Of a stretch of 51,037 bases of DNA, positions 40,563 to 47,277 are shown in pieces; the first letter of the stretch is position 1, and the number at the start of each line of letters is the position of its first letter. The translations under genes and the position numbers were made by a program. Under the pieces are notes generated by a model that searched no databases, was not told the origin of the DNA, and was given only the letters and a program-made list of their open reading frames with translations. This DNA is from Deltaproteobacteria bacterium (lineage in GTDB: Bacteria > Myxococcota_A > Polyangia > DRWM01 > JAAZOP01): NCBI GenBank assembly GCA_016218765.1, contig JACRCZ010000137.1, positions 1 through 51,037 on the forward strand, given 5' to 3'.

Positions 40563-41258
40563 ATGAGGGGTTCCGTGCGGTTTCCTGCGCTGGTCGTCGT
40601 CCTGGCGGCGGTGCTGGGCGCGGGGTGTGGGCGCGGATCGGGCGGCCCTTCGAAGCCTGCGGCGCCGGTGGTGCGCGAGGACAGCAAGGATCTGGCGCTG
40701 TTCTGGTTCGACTCGACGGGCGCCGTGCACCGGGTGGAGAGCGTGGGCGAGGTCCCGCTGGAAGCCCGCGACCGCGTGCTGGTCCAGCCGCTCGACGCGC
40801 GCCAGTCGTCCGGGGCCTGGGCGTTCGTCGCCGATCTCCGCAAGCCCGGCGGGGACGGGAAGTATCCGGTGCAAGTGGTGACGCGGGAGGCGTACAGCGA
40901 GGAAGTACGGGCGCGGATGCGCGCGAGCCATCCGGAGCAGGAACCGGCCGCGACGGCGTCCGCGGTCGCCGGGAGCCCGCCCGGGCCGGCGCCGCTGGCC
41001 GAAACGAAGCAGGTGGTGATCTACCTCACGCAGGGGTGCCCGCACTGCCGCCGGGCCAAGCAGTGGATGACCCAGGCCGGGGTGCCGTTCATCGAGCACG
41101 ACCTCGAGGAGGACCGGGATGCCGCCCGATGGGTGCTGGATCACACGGGATCAACCGCGGTTCCGGTGTTCCAGGTGGGCAAGCGGGTCATCCAGGGGTT
41201 CGACCAGGGCGCGCTGCGCCGGGCGATCGAAGAAGAATTGGGACTGCAGCTCCTCTAA
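40563..41258 (+). CDS. Glutaredoxin-domain lipoprotein
   Basis: A 231-residue protein with a signal and lipobox (VLGAGCGRGSGG, Cys about residue 22). A middle region of about 100 residues has no recognised fold; it contains DSTGAVHRVESVGEVPLEARDRVLV. A C-terminal glutaredoxin domain (about 145-231) has the redox motif CPHC in LTQGCPHCRRAKQW and the cis-Pro region STAVPVFQVGKRVIQGFD. A membrane-tethered periplasmic thiol-disulfide role is likely. The start is MRGSVRF; an in-frame upstream ATG lies within the AGTGCGGGG array and would add repeat-encoded residues. Confidence 0.8.
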   Translation: MRGSVRFPALVVVLAAVLGAGCGRGSGGPSKPAAPVVREDSKDLALFWFDSTGAVHRVESVGEVPLEARDRVLVQPLDARQSSGAWAFVADLRKPGGDGKYPVQVVTREAYSEEVRARMRASHPEQEPAATASAVAGSPPGPAPLAETKQVVIYLTQGCPHCRRAKQWMTQAGVPFIEHDLEEDRDAARWVLDHTGSTAVPVFQVGKRVIQGFDQGALRRAIEEELGLQLL

Positions 41259-41260
41259 GG

Positions 41261-41302
41261 GATTTCGCGCAAAGGGCGCGAAGAGGCAAAGGACGCAAAG
41301 GG
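41261..41302. repeat. CGCAAAG nonamer array (family N1)
   Basis: GGATTTCGCGCAAAG leader immediately after the glutaredoxin gene stop, then degenerate GCGCGAAG, AGGCAAAG and ACGCAAAG units ending AAGGGG directly before the next ATG, where it supplies the ribosome-binding site. Confidence 0.83.
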
Positions 41303-41303
41303 G

Positions 41304-42239
41304 ATGCCGGGGCTGGGCGGGGAGGAACTGCCGGAACGGTGGGACTCGCTCTCGGCGGGGCGGCGGGCGAAGAACCGGGTGATTGCGGCGGCGGCGCGGG
41401 GGACGCTGGAGCTGGCCACGGGTCTGCCCGGGCGGGCGGCGATCGGGCTGGGGGCGCGACTGGGGCGACTTGCGGGCCAAGTCGCGAGGGGGGAACGGCG
41501 AAGGGCGGAGCGACATCTTTGCGCGGCCCTGGGGCTCACGAGCGGTTCGGCGGAGGCGCGGCGGCTTTCGCTGGCGGTGTTCGAGCATCTCGGGAGATCG
41601 GCGGGCGAGCTGGCGTGGGCGTGGCGCTCGGCCGAACGGGTACGCGAGCTGGTGCGGTTCCGGCCCGGGGCGCTGGAGACGATGCGGCGGCTGACGGCGG
41701 GCGGCCGGGGCGTCCTGTTCGTCACGGGTCACGTGGGCAACTGGGAGCTGCTGGCGTGGGCCGTGCGGCTCGCCGGCTTTCCGTCGTCGCCGGTGGGTCG
41801 CCGGAGCTACGATCCCGGGCTCACGGAGCTGATGGACTCGTGGCGGCGGCGGTGGGGGTCAACGACGCTGTGGCGCGAGAGCCCGCGGATCGCCGACGAG
41901 ATCGTGGAGGCAATCGAAGGGGGAGTGTCGGTGGGAATCCTGATCGACCAGGCGGTCGAGCTGCCGTCGGTCGAGGTTCCGTTCTTCGGGCGGCCGGCGC
42001 GCACGGTGGTCGGCCCGGCGCGTCTGGCGCTGGCGCGGCGCATCCCCGTCGTCGTCGGCTGGATGCACCGCCGGCCGGACGGCGTGCACGTGGTGGAGAT
42101 CGCGGAAAGTCCCGTGGCGGCCGGCGTGCGCCAGTGGGTCGCCTCATGGAGCGCAACGCTGGAGCGGGCGATTCGCGACGAGCCGGCGCAGTGGGTGTGG
42201 ATGCACGACAGGTGGAGGGGTGGAGCGGTAGAGCGGTAG
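41304..42239 (+). CDS. Lipid A biosynthesis acyltransferase (LpxL/HtrB family)
   Basis: A 311-residue inner-membrane-associated acyltransferase that adds a secondary acyl chain to lipid A, which implies a lipopolysaccharide outer membrane. The catalytic HX4E motif is TGHVGNWELL (His143, Glu148); ILIDQAVELPSVEVPFFGRPA and QWVWMHDRW are family blocks. The N terminus lacks a clear membrane helix. The ribosome site AAAGGGG comes from a nonamer array. The last residues (GAVER) and TAG stop come from a GAGCGGTA array, exactly as in the batE-like gene at 6477. Confidence 0.88.
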   Translation: MPGLGGEELPERWDSLSAGRRAKNRVIAAAARGTLELATGLPGRAAIGLGARLGRLAGQVARGERRRAERHLCAALGLTSGSAEARRLSLAVFEHLGRSAGELAWAWRSAERVRELVRFRPGALETMRRLTAGGRGVLFVTGHVGNWELLAWAVRLAGFPSSPVGRRSYDPGLTELMDSWRRRWGSTTLWRESPRIADEIVEAIEGGVSVGILIDQAVELPSVEVPFFGRPARTVVGPARLALARRIPVVVGWMHRRPDGVHVVEIAESPVAAGVRQWVASWSATLERAIRDEPAQWVWMHDRWRGGAVER

Positions 42240-42252
42240 AGCGGTGGAGGGG
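42211..42252. repeat. GAGCGGTA octamer array (family O1), copy 2
   Basis: GTGGAGGGGTGGAGCGGTA and further GAGCGGTA units spanning the end of the acyltransferase gene up to the convergent anti-sigma gene. The TAG inside the unit is used as the stop codon. Confidence 0.85.
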
Positions 42253-42253
42253 G

Positions 42254-44080
42254 TCAGGGGCCGGGGCCGGCGGGTCCGGTGGGTTCGGCGGGGGGAGCGG
42301 CGGCGGGGGATTCGGTGGCGGTCTGGCCGGCGACGGATTCGGCGGAGGCGCGGTCGACGTCATCGATCGCCATTTCGTCCAGGACGGTGCGGGCGCGAGA
42401 GTCGTAGCCGGGGATGCCGACGAGCTGCTCGAGCAGGGCGGCGGCGCGGGTGGCGGCGCCGCTGCGGCGGTAGGCTTCCGCGGCGCGCCAGCGCGCCTCG
42501 TCCGCGCGGGGATCGTCGAGGTACCGGGCGAGGAACAGCTCGTACGTGCGTGCCGCGTCGGACCACTTGCCCTGCCGCCCGTAGACTTCGGCCAGCAAGT
42601 AGGTCGTGTCGGCGCCGCGCGTCACCTGTCCGCGCAGGGCGTCTTCCAGCAGCTCCTCGGCCTCGGTCGTCTGGCCCTGGGCCATCCACTGGCGCGCCGT
42701 GTCGACGTCGTCGGCCGGTGGGGGAGGAGGAGGTGGTGGTGCGGCCGCGCCGGGCGAGCCGCCCCAGCCCGAGGCGGGGGGGACGCTGATGGTCGCCGCA
42801 GCGCCCGCGCCGCCGGCTTCGTCCACGTAGTAGTCGCGGTCCGCCGATTCGGTGTTCACGACGGCGCCCTGGTCGACGACGCCGCCGAATGCGACGACCG
42901 TGGGCTGGGCGGGCTCGGTGACGGCGGGAGCCGTGGGCGCGGCGGGGGGCGGGGAGGAGGAGGTCTCGCGGCCCGCCGTCGCGGCACGTTCCGGGTAGCG
43001 GTAGCCGCCCTCGGTGGAGACGATCTGCTGCTGCTCGCGGCGTTCGTCCACGGCGTCGGTGACGACGGGAGCGGCGGCGGACGGGGCACCCGTGGTGCCG
43101 GTCGTGGAGTCGCCGGCGCCGCGGACGGCGGCGTCCGCGCGTGCTTCACCGGCTTCGGACGAGATATCGACGCCGGTGACGAAGCGAGTGGCGGAATCGC
43201 CGTCCGCCTCGCCCTCGCTGCCGCCTCCGGCGCGGCCGGTCGGGGCGGCCTGGGGCGGGGTCGCCGGCGTGGTGGTTTCGGCGGCGCGCCGCGCGGCCTG
43301 GTCCTCGACGTTCGCCGCGGGGGCCGGCGGCTGGGCCAGCGCGACGTGGACCGGCTCTTCGCCGATCCCGCGGGCGCGCTCGGCCTCGTCGGGGGACGGG
43401 CCGGTGCCCGGGGCGCCGGTGACGACGGCCATGATCGGGGCTTCGGCGGGCGCGTCGGTCCCGGGGCCCGGGCGGGACGGCGCGACCTGGCGGAGGCGGT
43501 CTTCGTCGAGGCCGAGGCTGTCGGCGACGGGTCCCGGAGCGGACTCGGAGCGACCGGCCGCGGCCGGGGGCGCGACGGCCCGGGGTTCGCCGGTGGAGGG
43601 GGACGCGGGAGCAGGTGCCGCGGCCGGGTGTTCCAGGCGCGCGACGATCGGCCGGCCCTGGTCGTCGTGCCGCGGGCCGGGGTCGCGGCCGGAAAGGACG
43701 AGGATGACGACGGCGACGACGGCGACGGCGGCCGAGGCGACGGCGGACGCGAGGAGCGGCCGGCGGAAGATCGTCCGGACTACGTCGAGCCATCGTTCGA
43801 GGACTCCCGCGCGATCGCCGGCCGGCGTTTCGGTCGCGGCGGCGTCGGCGTGGGCGGCGGCGAGGATGCGTTCGGTCAGCGCGGCGGAGGGCTCGGGAGC
43901 GGGCAGTGCGCGCACGGCGCCGAGGGTTCCGGTCATGGCGGCGAGGTAGGCCTTGCAGCCGGCGCAGGACTCGAGGTGCGAGCGGAGCGCGGTCTCGCGG
44001 GCCTGGGGCGGCTCGCCGAGGGCGAGGGCGACGAGGTCGTCCTTCCTCTCCTCGCACGCGTCCGGCAGGCGCTGGCTCAT
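42254..44080 (-). CDS. Zinc-finger anti-sigma factor with large TPR-containing outer domain
   Basis: A 608-residue protein. The N terminus has the ZAS motif HLESCAGC (about residues 35-42), followed by a membrane helix (about 108-130, ASAVASAAVAVVAVVILVL). A very long Ala/Pro/Gly-rich stretch (about 140-470) probably spans the periplasm. The C terminus holds TPR-like helices (about 475-575; ARQWMAQGQTTEAEELL, YLLAEVYGRQGKWSDAARTYE). It lies 9 nt after the ECF sigma gene and should inhibit it. The distal TPR domain suggests sensing by protein contact far from the membrane; the signal is unknown. Confidence 0.83.
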   Translation of the reverse strand: MSQRLPDACEERKDDLVALALGEPPQARETALRSHLESCAGCKAYLAAMTGTLGAVRALPAPEPSAALTERILAAAHADAAATETPAGDRAGVLERWLDVVRTIFRRPLLASAVASAAVAVVAVVILVLSGRDPGPRHDDQGRPIVARLEHPAAAPAPASPSTGEPRAVAPPAAAGRSESAPGPVADSLGLDEDRLRQVAPSRPGPGTDAPAEAPIMAVVTGAPGTGPSPDEAERARGIGEEPVHVALAQPPAPAANVEDQAARRAAETTTPATPPQAAPTGRAGGGSEGEADGDSATRFVTGVDISSEAGEARADAAVRGAGDSTTGTTGAPSAAAPVVTDAVDERREQQQIVSTEGGYRYPERAATAGRETSSSPPPAAPTAPAVTEPAQPTVVAFGGVVDQGAVVNTESADRDYYVDEAGGAGAAATISVPPASGWGGSPGAAAPPPPPPPPADDVDTARQWMAQGQTTEAEELLEDALRGQVTRGADTTYLLAEVYGRQGKWSDAARTYELFLARYLDDPRADEARWRAAEAYRRSGAATRAAALLEQLVGIPGYDSRARTVLDEMAIDDVDRASAESVAGQTATESPAAAPPAEPTGPAGPGP

Positions 44081-44089
44081 GCTACTCCG

Positions 44090-44779
44090 TCACTCCCCTG
44101 TTTCCTCGACGCGTCCGCTCAGGGCGGCGTGCAGCCGTTCCAGGGCGTAGCGCATGCGGCTCTTGACGGTGTTCTCGTTGCAGCCGACGATCTCGGCGAT
44201 CTCCTGGAACGACAGCCCGCTCATCTCGCGCAGCGCGAAGACCTCGCGTTGTTCCTTGGGCAGCTTGCCGATGGCCGCTTCCAGCACGGTCCGCATTTCC
44301 AGGTCGCCGGCCTGCATGTCCGTCTTCGCCTGCGGGTCGCCCACGAGGTCGCCCAGCGTCCGGCCCGGGTCTCCGTCGCGGCGACCGAGCGGCTCGTCCA
44401 GGGACCGGTGTCGCCGGTAGCGCCGCTTGCGCATCTCGTCCACGGAGAGGTTCCGGGCGATGGTGTAGATCCAGGTCGTGAACTTCGCACCCGAGCGGAA
44501 CGTCGCGCGGTTGTGGACGACGCGGATGAAGGTCTCCTGCGTCAGATCCTCGGCCGTCTCGACGTCGCCGACATGGCGGAGGAAGAAGCGGAAGACGGGG
44601 CCCTGGTGTCGCTGGACCAGGGAGTCGAAGCAGGCCGTCTCCCCGTCGCGGTAGCGCTCCATGAGGCGGCCGTCCTCGTCCGGCGTGGCGGGGACGGGCC
44701 GAGCGGTCTGGGACCGTTCCGCTTCGGACGAGGTCTTCTCGCGGGCTTCCGCCCCTTGCGTACCCTTGCCGGCCGTCAT
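44090..44779 (-). CDS. ECF RNA polymerase sigma factor (second)
   Basis: About 229 residues with sigma region 2 (DSLVQRHQGPVFRFFLRHV, AEDLTQETFIRVV, TWIYTIARNLSVDEMRKR) and region 4 (LPKEQREVFALREMSGLSF, GCNENTVKSRMRYALERL). A 45-residue charged N-terminal extension precedes region 2. The start at 44779 is preferred because a typical ECF promoter lies just upstream (44792-44816); an earlier ATG at 44845 would lie ahead of it. It is paired with the anti-sigma gene that follows. It is not closely similar to the ECF factor at 9419-10063 and probably controls a different regulon. Confidence 0.9.
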   Translation of the reverse strand: MTAGKGTQGAEAREKTSSEAERSQTARPVPATPDEDGRLMERYRDGETACFDSLVQRHQGPVFRFFLRHVGDVETAEDLTQETFIRVVHNRATFRSGAKFTTWIYTIARNLSVDEMRKRRYRRHRSLDEPLGRRDGDPGRTLGDLVGDPQAKTDMQAGDLEMRTVLEAAIGKLPKEQREVFALREMSGLSFQEIAEIVGCNENTVKSRMRYALERLHAALSGRVEETGE

Positions 44780-44791
44780 CGTGACCGCCCC

Positions 44792-44816
44792 GACGGTATC
44801 CCGCCCCACCCGGTTC
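44792..44816 (-). promoter_or_regulatory. ECF-type promoter, probably autoregulatory
   Basis: On the minus strand GAACC (44812-44816) and CGTC (44792-44795) are separated by 16 nt, the classic ECF -35/-10 pattern. It precedes the ECF sigma start at 44779 by about 12 nt, consistent with the sigma factor driving its own operon. Confidence 0.5.
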
Positions 44817-44905
44817 GTGTAGCGCAGAACGGGTCGAGGGAGCAAGCGGAGCCGGGAAGAAGCACGTCACGGGCCTTTCCTACGGGCCAGGGCGGGCGGG
44901 GGATC

Positions 44906-44935
44906 TGGCTGGTGGCCGGTCGCTGGTGGCTGGTC
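44906..44935. repeat. TGGCTGG heptamer array
   Basis: Four 7-nt units (TGGCTGG, TGGCCGG, TCGCTGG, TGGCTGG) directly before the composite palindrome at 44944. Confidence 0.75.
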
Positions 44936-44943
44936 CGACGGAA

Positions 44944-45012
44944 CCGAACCGCGGGCTTCAGCCCGCGGCGGCGCCTGCCCCGCGGCGCCGCGCCCTGAAG
45001 GGCGCGGTTCGG
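44944..45012. repeat. Composite palindrome with cloverleaf layout (copy B)
   Basis: The outer stem CCGAACCGCG (44944-44953) pairs with CGCGGTTCGG (45003-45012). Three inner arms follow one another: CCGCGGGCTTCAGCCCGCGG, GGCGCC-ccgc-type GGCGCC, and CGCGCCCTGAAGGGCGCG. It lies in the 275-bp gap between the ECF sigma start and the VWA lipoprotein. It shares its outer stem and one arm with 10116-10221. Confidence 0.82.
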
Positions 45013-45054
45013 CTGTGGCTTGCCGGCGCTGGTCGTCGATTGTTGCTCACTCTC

Positions 45055-46209
45055 TCACCGGAGGATGGTGGGGCAACCCCAGGTGGCGGAGATGTCGGTG
45101 ACGGTGTGGGTCATGATGGCGTTGCAGTAGTCGCCGCAGAACTGGACGCGGGTGTGATCGGCGTCCATCCACGACCAGCCGTTGTCGCAGGTGCCGTCGG
45201 TGTCGCCGGGGACGACGACGTCGTCGAAGTAGAAGTTGACGAGGTTGGGGTCGGCCGAGGGGTCCGGCGACTGCATGTCGAACTCGCAGGTCGCGACGGA
45301 GCCGGCGATTTCCTCGAAGGTGGTGCGGATCGCGGCGGTGTCCTCGGCGAGGAAGGCCATGCCGGTGCCGCCGGCGGCGGCCATCGCGTCGAGCGTGCCC
45401 ATCCAGGCGCTGGTGCCGATGCCCATGACGAAGACCTGGAGGCCGGCGAGGCGCATGTCGTCGATGATCGAAATCGTGCGGGCGTCATCGAGGCAGTTGC
45501 CGGAGTTGAGGATGCAGCCCATCGGGCTGGTGCAGGTGCAGGTGGCGCCGTCGAGGGCGTCGTTGCAGTTGGGCGCGCCGTCGGTGACGAGGAGGACGAA
45601 CTTGGGGTGGCCGTCGGCGGCGAGGGTATCGAGGTAGGCGCGGGCGTTCTGGAGCGTGACGGCGATCGGGGTGCCGCCGCAGGTGACCATGGAGCCGAGG
45701 CTGTCCATGATGGCGATGGCGTTGCCCTCGAGGACCGGGACGATCGGCTCGTGCCCCGGCTCGCACTGGTTGGAGAGGCCGGAGCAGATGGCCGAGCCGG
45801 TGACGTTGGGGAAGATCATGAGGCCGAACCAGATCTCGAAGTCCATCGCGCTGGTCACGGCGTAGATCGCGTCGCGGGCGGGATTCCAGTAGCCGTCATC
45901 GAACATGGAGTTGGAGCGATCGAGGACGATCAGCATGTCGGGGATGACGCGGGCGATGTCGAAATCCGCCTCGTCGCACACCTCCGGCGTGATGTCGGGG
46001 ATCTCGGGCGCCACCCAGTCGTCGGCACCGGGCTCGTCCGCCGGCACGTCGGCGTCGCCGCCGGCCGCGTCGTCATCGACGACCTCGCCGGTCCCGCCGT
46101 CGTCGCGCCGGACGTCCGTGTTTCCCTCGCTGTCCGACGGCGAGCAACCGGCCGCGAGACCGGCCAGGAGCAACGTTGTCCATCCCAAGACCCGCATGCT
46201 CGTTCCCAT
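45055..46209 (-). CDS. Von Willebrand factor A domain lipoprotein
   Basis: A 384-residue protein. The lipobox is LAAGCSPSD (Cys22), followed by an Asp/Gly-rich tether (about 25-65). The VWA domain (about 90-310) has the MIDAS DRSNS (Asp97, Ser99, Ser101), a Thr in CGGTPIAVT and VTDGAPN. A C-terminal beta-rich segment includes CDNGWSWMDADHTRVQFCGDYC. AGGAGGTTGTC lies directly before the ATG at 46209. Metal-dependent ligand binding at the cell surface is expected. Unlike BatA/BatB it is not membrane-spanning and stands alone. Confidence 0.85.
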   Translation of the reverse strand: MGTSMRVLGWTTLLLAGLAAGCSPSDSEGNTDVRRDDGGTGEVVDDDAAGGDADVPADEPGADDWVAPEIPDITPEVCDEADFDIARVIPDMLIVLDRSNSMFDDGYWNPARDAIYAVTSAMDFEIWFGLMIFPNVTGSAICSGLSNQCEPGHEPIVPVLEGNAIAIMDSLGSMVTCGGTPIAVTLQNARAYLDTLAADGHPKFVLLVTDGAPNCNDALDGATCTCTSPMGCILNSGNCLDDARTISIIDDMRLAGLQVFVMGIGTSAWMGTLDAMAAAGGTGMAFLAEDTAAIRTTFEEIAGSVATCEFDMQSPDPSADPNLVNFYFDDVVVPGDTDGTCDNGWSWMDADHTRVQFCGDYCNAIMTHTVTDISATWGCPTILR

Positions 46210-46265
46210 GACAACCTCCTCTGCGGCCTTCGTCTGCGCCATCGCCGAGGGAAGGGTAGCATGAG

Positions 46266-46316
46266 GGGGATTTCGCGCAAAGTACGCAAAGGACCGCAAA
46301 GGGCGCGAAGAGACAA
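46266..46316. repeat. CGCAAAG nonamer array (family N1)
   Basis: GGGGGATTTCGCGCAAAG leader then CGCAAAG units every 9-10 nt, shortly upstream of the VWA lipoprotein gene. It is followed by the H1 heptamer array. Confidence 0.83.
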
Positions 46317-46331
46317 GGCGGGCAGGGGGGG

Positions 46332-46382
46332 GGAACAGGCAACGGGCAACAGGCAACAGGCGACCGGCAACGGGCGATGATC
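46332..46382. repeat. CAACGGG/CAACAGG heptamer array (family H1)
   Basis: Six units with a 7-nt period from GGGAACAGGC to the boundary GGGCGATGATCA, the same boundary as in the copy at 26509. No inverted right arm is present here. Confidence 0.85.
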
Positions 46383-46407
46383 AGGTCGGTAGTCCGGGGG
46401 AAGGGAC

Positions 46408-46436
46408 TTGTGGGGGCGGGGAGGGTCCCGTAGTCT
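46408..46436 (+). promoter_or_regulatory. Promoter placing the UppP start close to the transcription start
   Basis: TTGTGG (46408-46413) and TAGTCT (46431-46436) are 17 nt apart. The GTG at 46445 is 8 nt after the -10 box. The hexamers are moderate matches, but the spacing equals that of the RNase J and ABC-F promoters. Confidence 0.4.
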
Positions 46437-46444
46437 CGGCCGGC

Positions 46445-47263
46445 GTGACGATTGCCGTGCTGCTGTTGTTGGCTGCGGTGCAGGGACTTTGCGAGTTCCT
46501 GCCGGTCTCGTCGTCGGGGCACCTGGCTCTCGTCCAGCGGCTGCTCGGTTTTTCCGAGCCGCCGGTCCTGTTCAACGTGTCGCTGCACGTGGGCACGCTG
46601 GTCGCGATTCTCGCGCTGTACCGGCGCGAGGCGTGGGCGTCGTGCGCGGCGGGGTGGCGCTGGCTCGTGCGGCCGTGGAAGAGCGAGTCCCGTTGGCGGT
46701 CGTTCGCGCCCGAGGGGGAGGCCGAGACCGAGGCGCTGGGGATCGTGCTGGCGACGGTGGTCACGGGGGTCTTGGCGCTGCCGTTCGCCGGGACGGTGGA
46801 GCGGGCGAGCGGGAATCCATTGGCCTTGGGGATCCTCTTCTTCTGCGGCGGGGTGCTGCTGGGTGCGACGCGTTGGGCCCCGCGGGGGGCTGGGGCGCTG
46901 ACCTTGGGCCGGGCGGCGCTGATCGGGGTGGCGCAGGCGGTCGCGGTGTTGCCGGGGATTTCGCGCTCGGGTCTGACGATCGCGGCGGCGCTGTTCCTGG
47001 GGATCGAGCCGGCGGCGGCGGCGCGTTTCGCCTTCCTCATCGCCGTGCCGGCGATCCTGGGGGCGGAGGTCGTCGGTGCGCTGGGGGATCTGGGCGGCGC
47101 GGCGATTCCGGCCTGGCAGCACGTCGTGGGAGCCGTCTTCGCGGCAGGGGTCGGGGTCTTCGCGCTCTGGACGCTGGTGGCCCTGGTGCGCCGCCGGGCG
47201 CTCTACTGGTTCGCGCCGTACCTGTTGGCGCTGGGGATCGCGGTGCTGGTTTTCGTGCGGTAG
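46445..47263 (+). CDS. uppP: Undecaprenyl-diphosphatase UppP (BacA)
   Basis: A 272-residue polytopic membrane protein that dephosphorylates undecaprenyl pyrophosphate for reuse in peptidoglycan and polysaccharide synthesis. Catalytic motifs are present: EFLPVSSSGHL (about residues 17-27) and PGISRSGLTI (about 169-178), with eight or so hydrophobic helices. The GTG start is supported by homology at the N terminus (TIAVLLLLAAVQGLCEFLP) and has no ribosome-binding site. It confers basal bacitracin tolerance in many bacteria. Confidence 0.93.
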   Translation: MTIAVLLLLAAVQGLCEFLPVSSSGHLALVQRLLGFSEPPVLFNVSLHVGTLVAILALYRREAWASCAAGWRWLVRPWKSESRWRSFAPEGEAETEALGIVLATVVTGVLALPFAGTVERASGNPLALGILFFCGGVLLGATRWAPRGAGALTLGRAALIGVAQAVAVLPGISRSGLTIAAALFLGIEPAAAARFAFLIAVPAILGAEVVGALGDLGGAAIPAWQHVVGAVFAAGVGVFALWTLVALVRRRALYWFAPYLLALGIAVLVFVR

Positions 47264-47277
47264 GGGGCGCGGCGCCG

